Positions 54,066 through 63,779 of a DNA stretch of 64,000 nucleotides are shown here, piece after piece. Below the pieces are notes generated by a model, which had not been told where the DNA came from, did no database searches, and saw nothing but the letters and a program-made list of their open reading frames with translations. The DNA is from Phycisphaerae bacterium (lineage in GTDB: Bacteria; Planctomycetota; Phycisphaerae; Phycisphaerales; UBA1924). Location of the stretch: positions 1 to 64,000 of the forward strand of contig JAUILU010000003.1 in assembly GCA_030432905.1 (NCBI GenBank), read 5' to 3'. Numbering within the stretch: position 1 is the stretch's first letter; each line of letters begins with the position of its first letter. Position numbers and translations under genes: made by a program.

Positions 54066-55421
54066 TCAGGCCGAGAGTCCCGCAAGCGGCCCGGTTGAAT
54101 CGCCGAACGAGTCCACGTCGCACCCCATGCGGTCGAGCATGGAGATGTAGAGGTTGCAGAGCGGCGTTTCCTTGTCGTAGGCGATGTGCCTGCCGGGGTC
54201 GATGGTACCCCCGCCGCCGCCGGCGAGGACGATGGGCAGGTCCTCGTGGTTGTGTCGGTTGCCGTCGGAGATGCCCGAGCCGAACATGATCATGCAGTTG
54301 TCGAGGAGCGAGCCCTCGCCCTCTTGGGTTTGCGATGCTTTCTGGACGAAACGCGCGAAGCGTTCGACATAGAACTGGTCGATCTTTTTGATCTTGTCGA
54401 TCATGGACTGGTCTTCGCGGTGGTGCGAGAGGTTGTGGTGGCCGTCGGTGACGCCGATCTCGGCGAACGTCCGGTTGCTGCCGCCGGTGCCGGTCATGAA
54501 CGAGGCGATGCGGGTCTGGTCGGTCTGGAAGGCGAGCAGGAGCATGTCGTACATGAGGTCAAGGTGCTCGCCGACCTGTCTTGGGATGCCGGCCGGGGCG
54601 ACGGTCCCGGCGGGCGGGACGTTGGCCTCGGTCTCGGTTTGCGCGTGCTGGATCCGGCGCTCGATCTCTCGCACGGCGGTCTGGTACTCGTCTAGCTTGT
54701 TGCGGTCGGTCGCGCCCAGCCTGCGCTCGAGGCGCTTGGCGTCGCCCGCGACGAAGTCGAGGATGCTCCGGCGCCGACTCACGCGTTCGAGCATGGCCTT
54801 CTTGTCGTGCGTGCCGAACAGGGATTCGAAGACGGCCGCCGGGTCGATGACTTTGGGCACGGGCGTGTCTTCGTCTTTCCATGAGAGGTGCGACGAGTAG
54901 GCGCAGCTGTAACCCGAATCGCAGCTCCCGGCTCGGCGTCCGAGCTCGCAGCCGATCTCCAGCGACGAGAGCTTGGTCTGGCTCCCGATCTGGTTGGCGG
55001 CGAACTGGTCGATGCTGATGCCGAGGTCGATGTCGTTGCCCGCGGTTTTGCGGGCTTGCTTGCCGGTGAGGAAGGTCGCCGATGAGCGTGCGTGGTCGCC
55101 CGGTCCGTCGCCGTTGGCTCGAGCTTTGTCGAGCGTGAGGCCCGAGAGGACGTTGACCTTGTCTCTGACGTGTTCGAGCGGCTTGAGTGTTTGCGAGAGC
55201 CTGTAGTCGCGGCCGGCGCCCTCGGGTTTCCAGCTCGGGTAGTGGACGCCGTTTGGTGTGAAGACGAACGCCATGCGCAGAGGTGCGGCCTGTGAACCGG
55301 TCACCGCCGCGTTTGCGGCGGGCGCGGCTTGCCCCATCGCTTCCATGAGCGGGAGCGCCATCGTTGCGCCGATGCCCCGGAGGACGGTCCTACGTGAGAG
55401 AGCGTTTCGGGCGGTTGTCAT
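54066..55421 (-). CDS. DUF1552 exported protein
   Basis: The ATG at 55421 gives 451 residues with a Tat-like signal (ALSRRTVLRGIGATMALPLM). The rest has the DUF1552 pattern: FTPNGVHYPSWKPEG, LSGLTLDKARANGDGPGDHA, CAYSSHLSWKDEDTPVPK, GVTDGHHNLSHH and MIMFGSGISDGNRHNHEDLP. The family is abundant in planctomycetes and nearly always follows a DUF1592 gene, as here (ATGA overlap). Function is unknown; a role with the cytochrome partner outside the cytoplasm is likely. Confidence 0.92.
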   Translation of the reverse strand: MTTARNALSRRTVLRGIGATMALPLMEAMGQAAPAANAAVTGSQAAPLRMAFVFTPNGVHYPSWKPEGAGRDYRLSQTLKPLEHVRDKVNVLSGLTLDKARANGDGPGDHARSSATFLTGKQARKTAGNDIDLGISIDQFAANQIGSQTKLSSLEIGCELGRRAGSCDSGYSCAYSSHLSWKDEDTPVPKVIDPAAVFESLFGTHDKKAMLERVSRRRSILDFVAGDAKRLERRLGATDRNKLDEYQTAVREIERRIQHAQTETEANVPPAGTVAPAGIPRQVGEHLDLMYDMLLLAFQTDQTRIASFMTGTGGSNRTFAEIGVTDGHHNLSHHREDQSMIDKIKKIDQFYVERFARFVQKASQTQEGEGSLLDNCMIMFGSGISDGNRHNHEDLPIVLAGGGGGTIDPGRHIAYDKETPLCNLYISMLDRMGCDVDSFGDSTGPLAGLSA

Positions 55422-57778
55422 CGTGATTCTCTCCCTCGGCAGGTTCGGAAGGTATCGCTCAGGGCGATGGCTCTGATCATGGCTGCGAGCGTGTCGCCCT
55501 GGGCTTTGGTTTGCTGGGTGATGCTGCGGACCGCGGGCCGATCGAAGGGCTCGGTGCCCCGACCGATGGCGTAGGTGAGCAGCTCGCCCGCGAGGTGTTC
55601 GCGGAAGGCGTCCTCGCGGCCAAGCAGGATGTCTTTGAGCTGGATTGGCCCGTCGAACTCGATGCCCCCGGGCAGGACGCCGAAGCTGTCGATCTCCGCG
55701 TCCGGGTAGGCGTCGCGCCACTGACCGACGGCGTCGAAGTTCTCCATCGCAAGGCCGATCGGGTCCATCCTGACGTGGCACGAGGCGCAGGACGTGTCGG
55801 TCAGGTGTGCCTTGAGCTGGTCACGCAGCGAGGCGCTCTCGCCCAGAGCCTGCGCGGATTGTTCGAGCCGCGGGATGTCGGCTGGTGGTGGCGGCGGCGC
55901 GGAACCCAGCAGCTGTTCGAGCACGTAGAGGCCCCGCTTGACGGGGCTGGTGCGTGTCGGGTTGCTGGTGACGGTGAGGGTTGAAGCCATGGTCAGCACG
56001 CCGCCGCGCACGGAGCCCGGCTCGAGCGTGACCTTGCGGAAGCTGTCGCCCACGACGCCCGGGATGCTGTAGTGCTCAGCGAGTCTTTCGTTGACGAACA
56101 CGTCGTTTGCGCTGAGCAGGTCGAGGATGCTCCGGTCGGCTCGCAGGACATCGCCGAAGAACAGGACGGCTTCGGTCTGCATGTCCTTGCGGAGCCCCGG
56201 CGTGTAAGAGGGGAACAGGTCGGGGTCGATCTCGATCGAGGGGAGGTTGCGGAGCAGGAGCCACTGGCCCGCGAAGTTCTCGACGAAGGCGTCGGCCCGT
56301 TCGTCGGCGAGCATCCGGTCGATCTGCTGCAGGAGCACTGCGTCCTGTGTGAGCCTGCCCGCGTCGGCGAGCTTGGTCAGCTCGCCGTCGGGCATGGAGC
56401 TCCAAAGAAAGTAGCTGAGCCGGCTTGCCAGCTCGTGATCCGAGAGTGTGTAGACAGATTGCGGGTTTGCAGAGGTCGGGTTGTCGGTGCTCCGGTAGAG
56501 GAAGCTGGGCGAGACGAGGACAGCGGTCATCATCTGCCGAACGCCGAACTCGTGGGTGTGGCCGGTGCGGATTGCGTTGTCGTAGAGCGAGAGGAGCGAG
56601 TCGATTTCTTCTTGCGCAGCTGGCCTGCGGTAGGCGCGGGGCAAGAAGTCTGCTGCGAAGTCGGTCGCGTGCGCCCTTGCTTCTTCGGGTGAGTCTGGTT
56701 GATCCGCGAGCAGCTCGCGGTAGAGGCGTGTGCGGGTGATGCTGACTTCTGAGACCGGTCCCGCGATGCTGAACCCGTCGATGGCGAGGTTTCGGTCGGC
56801 GACGTTCGGGACCCAGTAGTCGTTGGTGAAATGCGCCGCGACGTCGTGCTTGCCGCGCGTGAGCGTGACGGGGAACGTGTGGTGTTCTGCCTCGGCCTCG
56901 GATGTAGCCTGCACGCCGATCGATGCGATCTGTTTGTCGTCGATGCGGAGCGAGAGGTTTGGCAGGTCTTCGCCGCCCTGGGTGCCCCATGTGTAGAGGC
57001 TGAGTTCGTAGTCACCGGTGACCGGGACATCGAGCGTGGCTCGGAGTGCGCCGTTGGTTGTGAAGAACTGCCCGTTCTGCCGGAGTGGTCTGCCGTTGCC
57101 TTGCCGCTGGATGCGTTGGATGAGCCGGGGTTCTGTTGAGACGGTGACCTCTGGCCCGAGGGCGATGTCCACCGCGCGTTCTGCGGCGTCGAGGTAGGCC
57201 TCCATGTGCAGGGGCGAGACGGTCAGGACGTCTGCGATGTTGTCGAAGCCGTAGCCGACGTCGTCTTGTGGGAGTGCATCGGCGACGTCGTGGATGCGGG
57301 TGTTGATGCCGAGCAGGTCGCGGAGTGTGTTTCGGTACTCGCTTTTGTTGAGTCTGTGGATGGTGTACCAGCCGGGGTCGATCTCGCCGGTCGGCGGTGT
57401 GTATTCGAGTGCCTGGTCGAGCCACTGGATCATGATGAGCCGTTCGTGCTCGGTTGGCTGGGCCTTGTTGTCGGGCGGCATCTGGTGGATCGAGAGCATC
57501 TCTCTTGCGAGCTTGAGGTCTTCGATGCGTTCCATGATGGAGCCGATGTCATTGAGTCCGTCGAAGCGGACTCCGGCGCGGCTGCGGTCCTCGCCGTGGC
57601 AGCCGATGCAGTAGGTGTCGATGAGCTGGTAGACGGACTGCTCGAGCGTGGACTCGATGGTGTGCGCGAGGGGGTCGGGTTCGGGGTATGCCCTGTTGCT
57701 GCCGGTGAGCGAGACGCCGAGCATGACCGAGGCCATCGGGACGATCGCCAGTGCGGCTTTGGTCGCTCGTGTGTCCAT
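55418..57778 (-). CDS. Planctomycete cytochrome c-type protein (DUF1592 family)
   Basis: The ATG at 57778 gives 786 residues. After an N-terminal hydrophobic signal there is a haem c site YCIGCHGE (Cys57, Cys60, His61), then the DUF1587/1592/1588/1585 sequence of domains: [65 protein letters not shown] and a second haem c site [13 protein letters not shown] near 661. A carbohydrate-binding-like domain may lie around 260-370. It is probably an exported redox enzyme whose substrate is not known. Confidence 0.92.
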   Translation of the reverse strand: MDTRATKAALAIVPMASVMLGVSLTGSNRAYPEPDPLAHTIESTLEQSVYQLIDTYCIGCHGEDRSRAGVRFDGLNDIGSIMERIEDLKLAREMLSIHQMPPDNKAQPTEHERLIMIQWLDQALEYTPPTGEIDPGWYTIHRLNKSEYRNTLRDLLGINTRIHDVADALPQDDVGYGFDNIADVLTVSPLHMEAYLDAAERAVDIALGPEVTVSTEPRLIQRIQRQGNGRPLRQNGQFFTTNGALRATLDVPVTGDYELSLYTWGTQGGEDLPNLSLRIDDKQIASIGVQATSEAEAEHHTFPVTLTRGKHDVAAHFTNDYWVPNVADRNLAIDGFSIAGPVSEVSITRTRLYRELLADQPDSPEEARAHATDFAADFLPRAYRRPAAQEEIDSLLSLYDNAIRTGHTHEFGVRQMMTAVLVSPSFLYRSTDNPTSANPQSVYTLSDHELASRLSYFLWSSMPDGELTKLADAGRLTQDAVLLQQIDRMLADERADAFVENFAGQWLLLRNLPSIEIDPDLFPSYTPGLRKDMQTEAVLFFGDVLRADRSILDLLSANDVFVNERLAEHYSIPGVVGDSFRKVTLEPGSVRGGVLTMASTLTVTSNPTRTSPVKRGLYVLEQLLGSAPPPPPADIPRLEQSAQALGESASLRDQLKAHLTDTSCASCHVRMDPIGLAMENFDAVGQWRDAYPDAEIDSFGVLPGGIEFDGPIQLKDILLGREDAFREHLAGELLTYAIGRGTEPFDRPAVRSITQQTKAQGDTLAAMIRAIALSDTFRTCRGRESR

Positions 57779-57921
57779 CGCTCCCCCTCTTTGTGCCAGC
57801 ATACCAGAAGAGCGGGTGCGTTCGTTCCTTGACATCGAGACCTCGGTCGTTAGCCTCTCAGGCCGAGCAGAGTTCGGCGCTCCGAGATTCACGCCGACCC
57901 GTGCTGCTGGTGCCAGAACGC

Positions 57922-59730
57922 ATGTCCGAGATTACCTTTCGATTGCCCAACTTCCTTCCTTTCAAATCGAAAACGTTCGACCTTCGGTCCGCTCTGAGCG
58001 GCTCGCCCAAGGCTGAGGTTTTATCCGGACTCACGGTGGCGCTCGCGCTCGTGCCCGAGGCGGTCGCGTTCGCGTTTCTGGCGGGCGTCCCGCCGCTCGT
58101 CGGGCTGTATGCAGCGTTCATCATCTGCCTGATCACATCGGTCCTCGGCGGCAGGCCCGGCATGATCTCGGGTGCCACCGGCGCGATGGGCGTCGTCGTG
58201 GTCTCGCTGGTGGCCAACTACGGCATCGGCTACCTCTTCCCCGCGGTTGTGCTCTGCGGCGTCTTCCAGATCACCATCGGCCTGCTCAGGCTCGGCAAGT
58301 TCATCCGCATCGTCCCGCACCCCGTCATGCTCGGGTTCGTCAACGGGCTCGCCGTTGTCATCCTCATGGCACAGTTCGGCAGCTTCAAAACGCTCGGCGA
58401 CGACGGCGCGATGAGGCTCCTCGAGGGCGCCAGACTCTGGACCATGCTCGGGATGGTCGCGGTCACCATGGCGATCATCGCCATACTGCCGAAGCTGACC
58501 AAGGCTGTCCCCTCGTCGCTTGCGGCGATCCTGTTCGTCACGCTCGTTGCCTTCGTCGTCAACTCGAACACCGGCTCGGGCGATGACACCGATGCGCCGA
58601 GAATGGCGCCCACGGTCAAGGACATGCTGGTCGACAGCACACGGGCAGCTGCGGTCACCTCGGCGCAGCGCGAGAAAGACAAGGCCATACTCAACGAGGC
58701 CAAAGCCGTGCTCCCTGAGAATGTCGAGGCGAGGCCCGTCGCCAAGGGCCCGATCTCGCCGCTGAGTGACCAGGAGCGGGCCGAGGCGGTCGCGTCGGTG
58801 GACACGGCAGAGGTCGGGATCGCGGGCGGCCTGCCCGGGTTTGCGTGGCTGAAGTTCGAGATGCCCGAGGCGTCGTGGGCCACGTTCATGATCATCCTGC
58901 CCTACTCGCTCATCCTGGCGGGCGTTGGCCTGATCGAATCGCTGATGACCATGACGCTTATCGACGAGCTGACCGAGACACGCGGGCGGGGCAACCGCGA
59001 GTGCGTCGGGCAGGGCGTCGCCAACGTCACGTGCGGCATCTTCGGAGGCATGGGCGGGTGCGCGATGATCGGGCAATCGCTGATCAACGTGAAATCGGGC
59101 GGCCGGGGCAGGCTCTCGGGGATCACAGCCGCCTGTGCGCTCTTGGTGTTCATCCTGTTCTTGTCGCCCTACATCGAGGCGGTCCCGATGGCGGCGCTCG
59201 TGGGCGTGATGTTCATGGTCGTCATCGGCACGTTCGAGTGGACGACGCTGCAGACGTGGAGGCGGGTCCCGACGACCGAGGTGGTCATCATGCTCGTGGT
59301 CGCGGGCTACACCGTGTTCATGCACGACCTGGCCTCGGCAGTCATCATCGGTGTCGCGCTCTCGGCGCTCGTGTTCGTCTGGAAAAAGAGCAAGCACATC
59401 GTCGCGGATGTTCACATCAACGAGCGGGGCAGCAAGGTCTACCAGCTCCACGGCGTGCTGTTCTTCGGCACCGTGGGCGAGTTCCGCGAGCTGTTCAACC
59501 CGGCGGACGACCCGGACGACGTCATCATCGATTTCTACTACAGCCGGGTGTACGACCAGTCGGGCATCGAGGCGATCAACGCGCTCGCCGAGCGGTACAC
59601 GAAGGTCGGCAAGAGCATCCACCTTCGCCACCTGAGCCGGGACTGCCAGCGGCTGATGGACAAGGCGGGCGACCTGGTCGAGATGAACATCAGCGAAGAC
59701 CCCCACTACCACATCGCGACGAACCGGTAG
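57922..59730 (+). CDS. SulP-family anion transporter with STAS domain
   Basis: The ATG at 57922 gives 602 residues. The membrane part starts with [20 protein letters not shown] and [15 protein letters not shown], typical of SulP, and continues with about ten to twelve helices; [20 protein letters not shown] is conserved. The STAS domain is at about 495-602 ([16 protein letters not shown]). Between about 215 and 300 there is a hydrophilic, Ala/Glu-rich insertion ([20 protein letters not shown]) not usual in SulP. The substrate may be sulfate, bicarbonate or another anion. It is divergent from the DUF1592 gene. Confidence 0.88.
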   Translation: MSEITFRLPNFLPFKSKTFDLRSALSGSPKAEVLSGLTVALALVPEAVAFAFLAGVPPLVGLYAAFIICLITSVLGGRPGMISGATGAMGVVVVSLVANYGIGYLFPAVVLCGVFQITIGLLRLGKFIRIVPHPVMLGFVNGLAVVILMAQFGSFKTLGDDGAMRLLEGARLWTMLGMVAVTMAIIAILPKLTKAVPSSLAAILFVTLVAFVVNSNTGSGDDTDAPRMAPTVKDMLVDSTRAAAVTSAQREKDKAILNEAKAVLPENVEARPVAKGPISPLSDQERAEAVASVDTAEVGIAGGLPGFAWLKFEMPEASWATFMIILPYSLILAGVGLIESLMTMTLIDELTETRGRGNRECVGQGVANVTCGIFGGMGGCAMIGQSLINVKSGGRGRLSGITAACALLVFILFLSPYIEAVPMAALVGVMFMVVIGTFEWTTLQTWRRVPTTEVVIMLVVAGYTVFMHDLASAVIIGVALSALVFVWKKSKHIVADVHINERGSKVYQLHGVLFFGTVGEFRELFNPADDPDDVIIDFYYSRVYDQSGIEAINALAERYTKVGKSIHLRHLSRDCQRLMDKAGDLVEMNISEDPHYHIATNR

Positions 59731-59799
59731 CGGCTGGCCGGTAGTTGCTGGCAAGTAGCGGCGGGCCCGACTTCAGGCGTATAGTTCAGCCTGACACAC

Positions 59800-59871
59800 G
59801 CGGGTGTAGTTCAGTGGTAGAACGTCAGCTTCCCAAGCTGAATGTCGTCGGTTCGATCCCGATCACCCGCT
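59800..59871 (+). tRNA. tRNA-Gly, anticodon CCC
   Basis: GCGGGTG (59800-59806) pairs with CACCCGC (59864-59870); the D arm is TAGTTCAGTGGTAGA, the anticodon loop TTCCCAA gives CCC, and the T arm has GGTTCGATCC. The discriminator base is T and CCA is not encoded. The gene borders a run of element-like genes on its 3' side, a usual integration spot. Confidence 0.95.
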
Positions 59872-59972
59872 TTCTTCCTTCCGAGCCTACACACGCTGAC
59901 TTTGCCGTCGCTGCTGCCTCTTGACTTCATGGCGGTGGCGATCGGACCAGGTCGTTCGGTACAACACCCTGT

Positions 59973-62015
59973 TTAAGAGACAGCGGAGTCGGTTGTGTTT
60001 GGCTGCGCAAGGGTCGAACCGCTCGCCCTTTGGCACCCTATGGAGTCGGTTGGCATCCTATGAGGTAAAGCCCAGAGCCATCGCCCATCCGAGGCGTAGC
60101 CCTCTCGATCTGCGGCCACGCCGAGCGAATACTTTGCCCGTATAAGTGTTCGAGATGCGACCCCGTCTCGCTTGGCGGCTTGCTTGATGTCCGCCGCGGG
60201 GAGCGGTCCGTCGCTCAGGACATCGAGCAGCCATTGCTTCGCTTCTTCGAGTGCGCCGCCTTCGCTCGTGGCTTGCTGGTGAGAGAGGATCTCGTCGGCG
60301 TTCGCCTGGACTTGGTCTGACTCCCACTCGATGGTTGGCTGGTCGTTGTCACCGGGGACGATGCTGTAGGCGAGTCCTCCCGTGTCGGGCGCGATGTTGT
60401 TCTTGATGGGGAGCACGAGCCTTCTTCGCTGGTCGTTGTCGTCCTTGATGACGATCCACGCCGCCCTTGCCGCGGCTGTGAACGCAAGGCTCCCCATCGT
60501 GCGGTAGATCGCGGCCCCGCCCGTGTTCTTGTTGAGGTGCGAGACCATGAGCACCGCGACGTCGTGCTTCTCAGCGAACGCAGAGAGCGGTGCGAGGAGC
60601 CCGCGGATCTCGCCGTTCTTGTGCGAGTCGGTGGCGCCGAGGTACGCGGTGATCGGGTCGATGATCACGAGCTTGCAGTTGTCGACCTCGCGGACCGCGT
60701 GCTCGAGCGTTTCGATGTCGCTGGTCAGGTCGAACGAGCGTGCCCGGGCTTTCCCCGAGCGTTCCCGCTCGCTCACGGCTTCGATCGCGACGATCCGCGA
60801 CACGTCGGCTCCTGCTGCGTCGAGTCTTGGTCTGATGGTGTCCGCGATGCCGTCCTCGGCGCTGAGCAGCACAACGCCCCCGGGCTTGTGTGTCTCGTCC
60901 GGGGTGTCGGGCCAGGCGAGGCCCTTCGAGATCCTCGCCGCGATGTCGAGCTTGACGAACGACTTGCCAAGCCCAGGGTCGCCCGCGAGCACCGTGAGCT
61001 TGCCCCGGGCGATGCGTTCCTTCCAGAGCCAGTCGATCTTCTCTGGCTTCACCTCGTCGAGCCTGACGATCACGGGCACACGCGACCGGTGCGCCGGCTC
61101 TTTGGCTTCCTGCTTCACAGGCTCGGGTGTCGTCTCGCTTGCCAGCGTTTCCAGTCGCGTGCGCAGCGCACCGAGATCCTCGGCTTGGTCTACCAGGTCC
61201 GCGATGTCGCCCGATTCCGGGAGTGCAGGGTCGAGCGAAGTGAGCCGAACGATCCTGACCGACTCCGCGCCGACCTCCTGCAGCTGGCGTGTGACTGCGC
61301 TGGCGTACTTCTCGCCTGCTTTGTCGTGGTCGGGAATCACCACTACAGGCATCTGAGCCAAAGGGTGCCAATTGGCAAAGTGCGGGGCGTTGGACCCGCC
61401 GACACTCGTCGTCGCGTTCAGCCCGAGCGATCGGGCAGCGTCCGCCGCCTTCTCGCCCTCGCAGACGTACACCGTCGAGCCCTTGTCGAGTGTGCGCAGC
61501 TCACCCAGCCCGTAGAGCGGCCTCGGCGACGGCATCGCCCCGAGCACCCACCGCCCCCGATCACGATCGAGCGAGACCTGGCGGTACTCCTTGCCCTTGG
61601 AAGTCTCGAACCGCATTACCATGCCCACGAGCTCGCCCCGGTGGTCGTGGTAGTCCCACCTCGCAGACGGGTCGCCCAACTTGAATTTGAGCGAACCAAC
61701 CGCATCGTCGGCCGTCGCGAACGATTGCCCAGTGAACGACTTCGGTCTTGCCCGATTGGGCCGTTCGGTGTTGGAATCTGTTGGAAACAGATCTGAGGTT
61801 CTCAGTCCGATCGAGTTGCACACCTCGTTCAACGAGCAGCCGGCGAAGCACTTGATGAGCACCTTGCCGTCGTCGCCGATCCCGATGCTCAGGCTGGGGT
61901 TCCGATCGTCGTGCGCCGGGCATCGGCACATGTACCCGGTGCCCGACTTCTTCACCAGCACACCACGCGACTCGAGCGCACTGAGAACGACTTCCAGCGG
62001 TTCGGAGCTACTCAC
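59973..62015 (-). CDS. Primase/helicase-like replication protein (zinc finger, Toprim, RepA-type ATPase)
   Basis: The 680-residue protein has a DnaG-type zinc finger (CRCPAHDD at 30-37, with CFAGC near 56-60), a Toprim domain (VCEGEKAAD near 184-192, PDHDKAG at 228-234) and a RecA-like RepA-type ATPase with Walker A GDPGLGKS (345-352), LLSAEDG and Walker B LVIIDPITAYLG. The end is winged-helix-like (LPAADIKQAAKRDGVASRTL). It is typical of phage and integrative elements. A dispersed repeat lies in frame at residues 212-222 and a second degenerate copy forms the C-terminal tail after about residue 650, so the tail may be an add-on. Confidence 0.85.
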   Translation of the reverse strand: MSSSEPLEVVLSALESRGVLVKKSGTGYMCRCPAHDDRNPSLSIGIGDDGKVLIKCFAGCSLNEVCNSIGLRTSDLFPTDSNTERPNRARPKSFTGQSFATADDAVGSLKFKLGDPSARWDYHDHRGELVGMVMRFETSKGKEYRQVSLDRDRGRWVLGAMPSPRPLYGLGELRTLDKGSTVYVCEGEKAADAARSLGLNATTSVGGSNAPHFANWHPLAQMPVVVIPDHDKAGEKYASAVTRQLQEVGAESVRIVRLTSLDPALPESGDIADLVDQAEDLGALRTRLETLASETTPEPVKQEAKEPAHRSRVPVIVRLDEVKPEKIDWLWKERIARGKLTVLAGDPGLGKSFVKLDIAARISKGLAWPDTPDETHKPGGVVLLSAEDGIADTIRPRLDAAGADVSRIVAIEAVSERERSGKARARSFDLTSDIETLEHAVREVDNCKLVIIDPITAYLGATDSHKNGEIRGLLAPLSAFAEKHDVAVLMVSHLNKNTGGAAIYRTMGSLAFTAAARAAWIVIKDDNDQRRRLVLPIKNNIAPDTGGLAYSIVPGDNDQPTIEWESDQVQANADEILSHQQATSEGGALEEAKQWLLDVLSDGPLPAADIKQAAKRDGVASRTLIRAKYSLGVAADREGYASDGRWLWALPHRMPTDSIGCQRASGSTLAQPNTTDSAVS
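60025..60060 (-). repeat. Degenerate copy of the dispersed repeat at the primase 3' end
   Basis: GCCCTTTGGCACCCT at 60025-60039 is identical to the core of the copy at 39411-39425. A weaker half copy TTGGCATCCT follows at 60050-60059. Read in the gene's frame it encodes part of HRMPTDSIGCQRA (about 652-664). Confidence 0.6.
61349..61380 (+). repeat. Dispersed repeat inside the primase reading frame
   Basis: GCATCTGAGCCAAAGGG then TGCCAATTGGCAAAG matches the copy at 39405-39436 at about 28 of 32 positions, including the GCATCTGA flank. In frame it encodes HFANWHPLAQM (212-222) in the Toprim domain, just before VVVIPDHDKAG. Confidence 0.65.
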
Positions 62016-62183
62016 TGCAGCTCCGATCTCGCATGATCGCGCCGTTGATTAACCCGTTGAATACGGTATGAAGTGAAACACTTGCCGTTGTAGATGGCGA
62101 GTCGTAGACTGTTGGTGTGAAGTCAGTATCGTGACGCCTGCCCTGCCTGCCAGCGGGGCTGCGTCGTTTTTGGGGCGGTCCTC

Positions 62184-62438
62184 TCATCGCTTTCTACCTT
62201 TCATCAGCTCCTTGCCCGCGTTGGCCTCGGTCGGGCAACCCGCAGCGATCCAACTGCGCAGCTCGTCGGGTGAGTACCGAACCGAACGCCCGATTTTGCG
62301 GGATGGGATCGCGCCGCAGTTGGTGAGACTCCACAGCCTGCGGGCGTCGAGCCCGAGTAGGCTGCTGGCGGCCTTCGCATCGATGAGCAGAGGCTCGGGT
62401 TGGTCCGTTTTGGGTGGACCCGGTTTTTCAGGATTCAC
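62184..62438 (-). CDS. Excisionase/AlpA-like HTH protein (first)
   Basis: The 84-residue protein has the MerR/Xis-like winged helix pattern: LIDAKAASSLLGLDARRLWSL (helices), then IPSRKIGRSVRYSPDELRSWI, the usual strand and final helix of excisionase-type DNA-binding proteins. It is 168 bp upstream of the primase gene and overlaps the next HTH gene by 11 bases. It probably controls excision or replication of the element. Confidence 0.8.
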   Translation of the reverse strand: MNPEKPGPPKTDQPEPLLIDAKAASSLLGLDARRLWSLTNCGAIPSRKIGRSVRYSPDELRSWIAAGCPTEANAGKELMKGRKR

Positions 62439-62616
62439 GGGTCACCCCGCTCTCCTGCATCCGGACGAGTGCCTCGTCGACAGCACGTGCATCAAAAAAT
62501 CGACGTCGTCCTACCCTTATACAGGGCAACCGCCCCTCGTCTGCTTCTCGCTTGAGCCAGGCAACTGGGAGACCGGTTCGTTCGGCAAGTTCCTTGGTTG
62601 TGCTTAATTTCTGCAT
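62428..62616 (-). CDS. Excisionase-like HTH protein (second)
   Basis: The 62-residue protein has the same design in shorter form: LSTTKELAERTGLPVAWLKR for the HTH and LPCIRVGRRRFFDARAVDEA for the wing and last helix. It overlaps the first HTH gene, so both are made together. Two adjacent excisionase-like proteins upstream of a primase fit an element's early control region. Confidence 0.78.
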   Translation of the reverse strand: MQKLSTTKELAERTGLPVAWLKREADEGRLPCIRVGRRRFFDARAVDEALVRMQESGVTRES

Positions 62617-62721
62617 GCACCAAGCATGACAGCAAAATCAGCCCAAGAACGCCCAAAACGCCCGAACCCACGCACTATGGCGCACAGTTCGCGTATCTTG
62701 GCGCACTTTGGCGCATTCAGC

Positions 62722-63738
62722 TCAATCTTCGAAGTGCTTGGGCCACAATCGACGAGCTTGCTCGACGTCGTAGTACCACTTGCCACTAAATTTGAAACGG
62801 AAGATCTGCTTCGATTTCCTCCTCGTGGCCGCGGCTTCGCGTAGAAGGGTGTCCATCCCTTCAGGGAACTGGTTCTGCAGCCAATACCGCGTACCTATCT
62901 CGGCCACCAAGCCGCAGAATTTCTCGATCGAGCTCACGAATTGGTTGTACAGATCAGCCACCTCCGCCACAGCGGGTACGCCCCCAAACTCAGGCCCTGC
63001 CTCGTCTGCGAAAGGAAACCTGAGTTGCCAGAGGGCGAACCAGCGGTATGCCTCAACAGCGTTCTCGGAAGAGTCGGCATCCAGAACCGGTTCATTCATA
63101 ATCGGTCTTGCTGAACAGTAGTCCGCGAGGCCGCCAAGGCGGTGTATCGCGATCGTCCGAAAGTCCTCATCGCTCAAGCTTGCAAGGTCGTCAATCTCAA
63201 TTGAGTTTGCATTGATTGGTTCAAGCCAATCCGCCGGTCGGATAACGGTGATTAGCCAGCTCGCCATGACATGCGTATTTGTATCGATGGCCCAACTGTC
63301 GCCTGCCAGCAGTGCGTCCGCTTCTGACTCCTCAAGTCCTTTCTGGTACTTGGGCATCTTGTCAAGTGCAATTAGCGCAGCGGCGGCTGATTCCTTCTCA
63401 AGTTCCCCAGATGGGTGAGCACCTTTGAGTCCATTGAGCTGAGCTGAAAGATCGGATGGGCACTCGCCCGTGACCTTCACAAACATGATGTCGTGATGCT
63501 CAGTAAGGTCAGGATCGCGGACATGGCCTCGAAGGAGAACCTGGCGCGCTAATCCGATCGATCGTTGGTAGTTCCGTTCTCTCGCTTCGCCATACGCAAT
63601 GTCTAAGCGAACAAACTCTTCAAACGCGGCGCGAATCGCGTCTGCAAGCCAGGTGTGCTCAGCCAAGAGTGAACGGACCCGGATCTGACATTGTTTGAGG
63701 TAAGATGGTCCGTCGTTAACGGGTCTTGGTTCTGGCAT
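62722..63738 (-). CDS. Hypothetical protein in the element, unknown function
   Basis: The ATG at 63738 gives 338 residues (an alternative start at 63765 adds nine). It is soluble and mostly helical, with the segment RSIGLARQVLLRGHVRDPDL, an acidic middle (GLEESEADALLAGDSWAID) and a C-terminal part rich in aromatic and basic residues (KQIFRFKFSGKWYYDVEQARRLW). I recognise no domain or catalytic motif. Codon use is more A+T-rich than in the chromosome to the left. It could be cargo such as a defence protein, but nothing in the sequence proves this. Confidence 0.7.
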   Translation of the reverse strand: MPEPRPVNDGPSYLKQCQIRVRSLLAEHTWLADAIRAAFEEFVRLDIAYGEARERNYQRSIGLARQVLLRGHVRDPDLTEHHDIMFVKVTGECPSDLSAQLNGLKGAHPSGELEKESAAAALIALDKMPKYQKGLEESEADALLAGDSWAIDTNTHVMASWLITVIRPADWLEPINANSIEIDDLASLSDEDFRTIAIHRLGGLADYCSARPIMNEPVLDADSSENAVEAYRWFALWQLRFPFADEAGPEFGGVPAVAEVADLYNQFVSSIEKFCGLVAEIGTRYWLQNQFPEGMDTLLREAAATRRKSKQIFRFKFSGKWYYDVEQARRLWPKHFED

Positions 63739-63779
63739 AAGGCTGTACCGTAACAGAACTGCCAAGACGACAGTCCTAA

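Noticed and set aside
52946-54085. A 379-codon frame opposite korB
   Set aside because: Antisense to korB, whose CPGCG and TPP motifs are intact; the antisense translation is not protein-like.
58021-59754. A 577-codon open frame on the - strand opposite the SulP gene
   Set aside because: The product is an Asp/His/Arg/Glu-rich string typical of antisense to membrane protein codons. The SulP frame has clear motifs.
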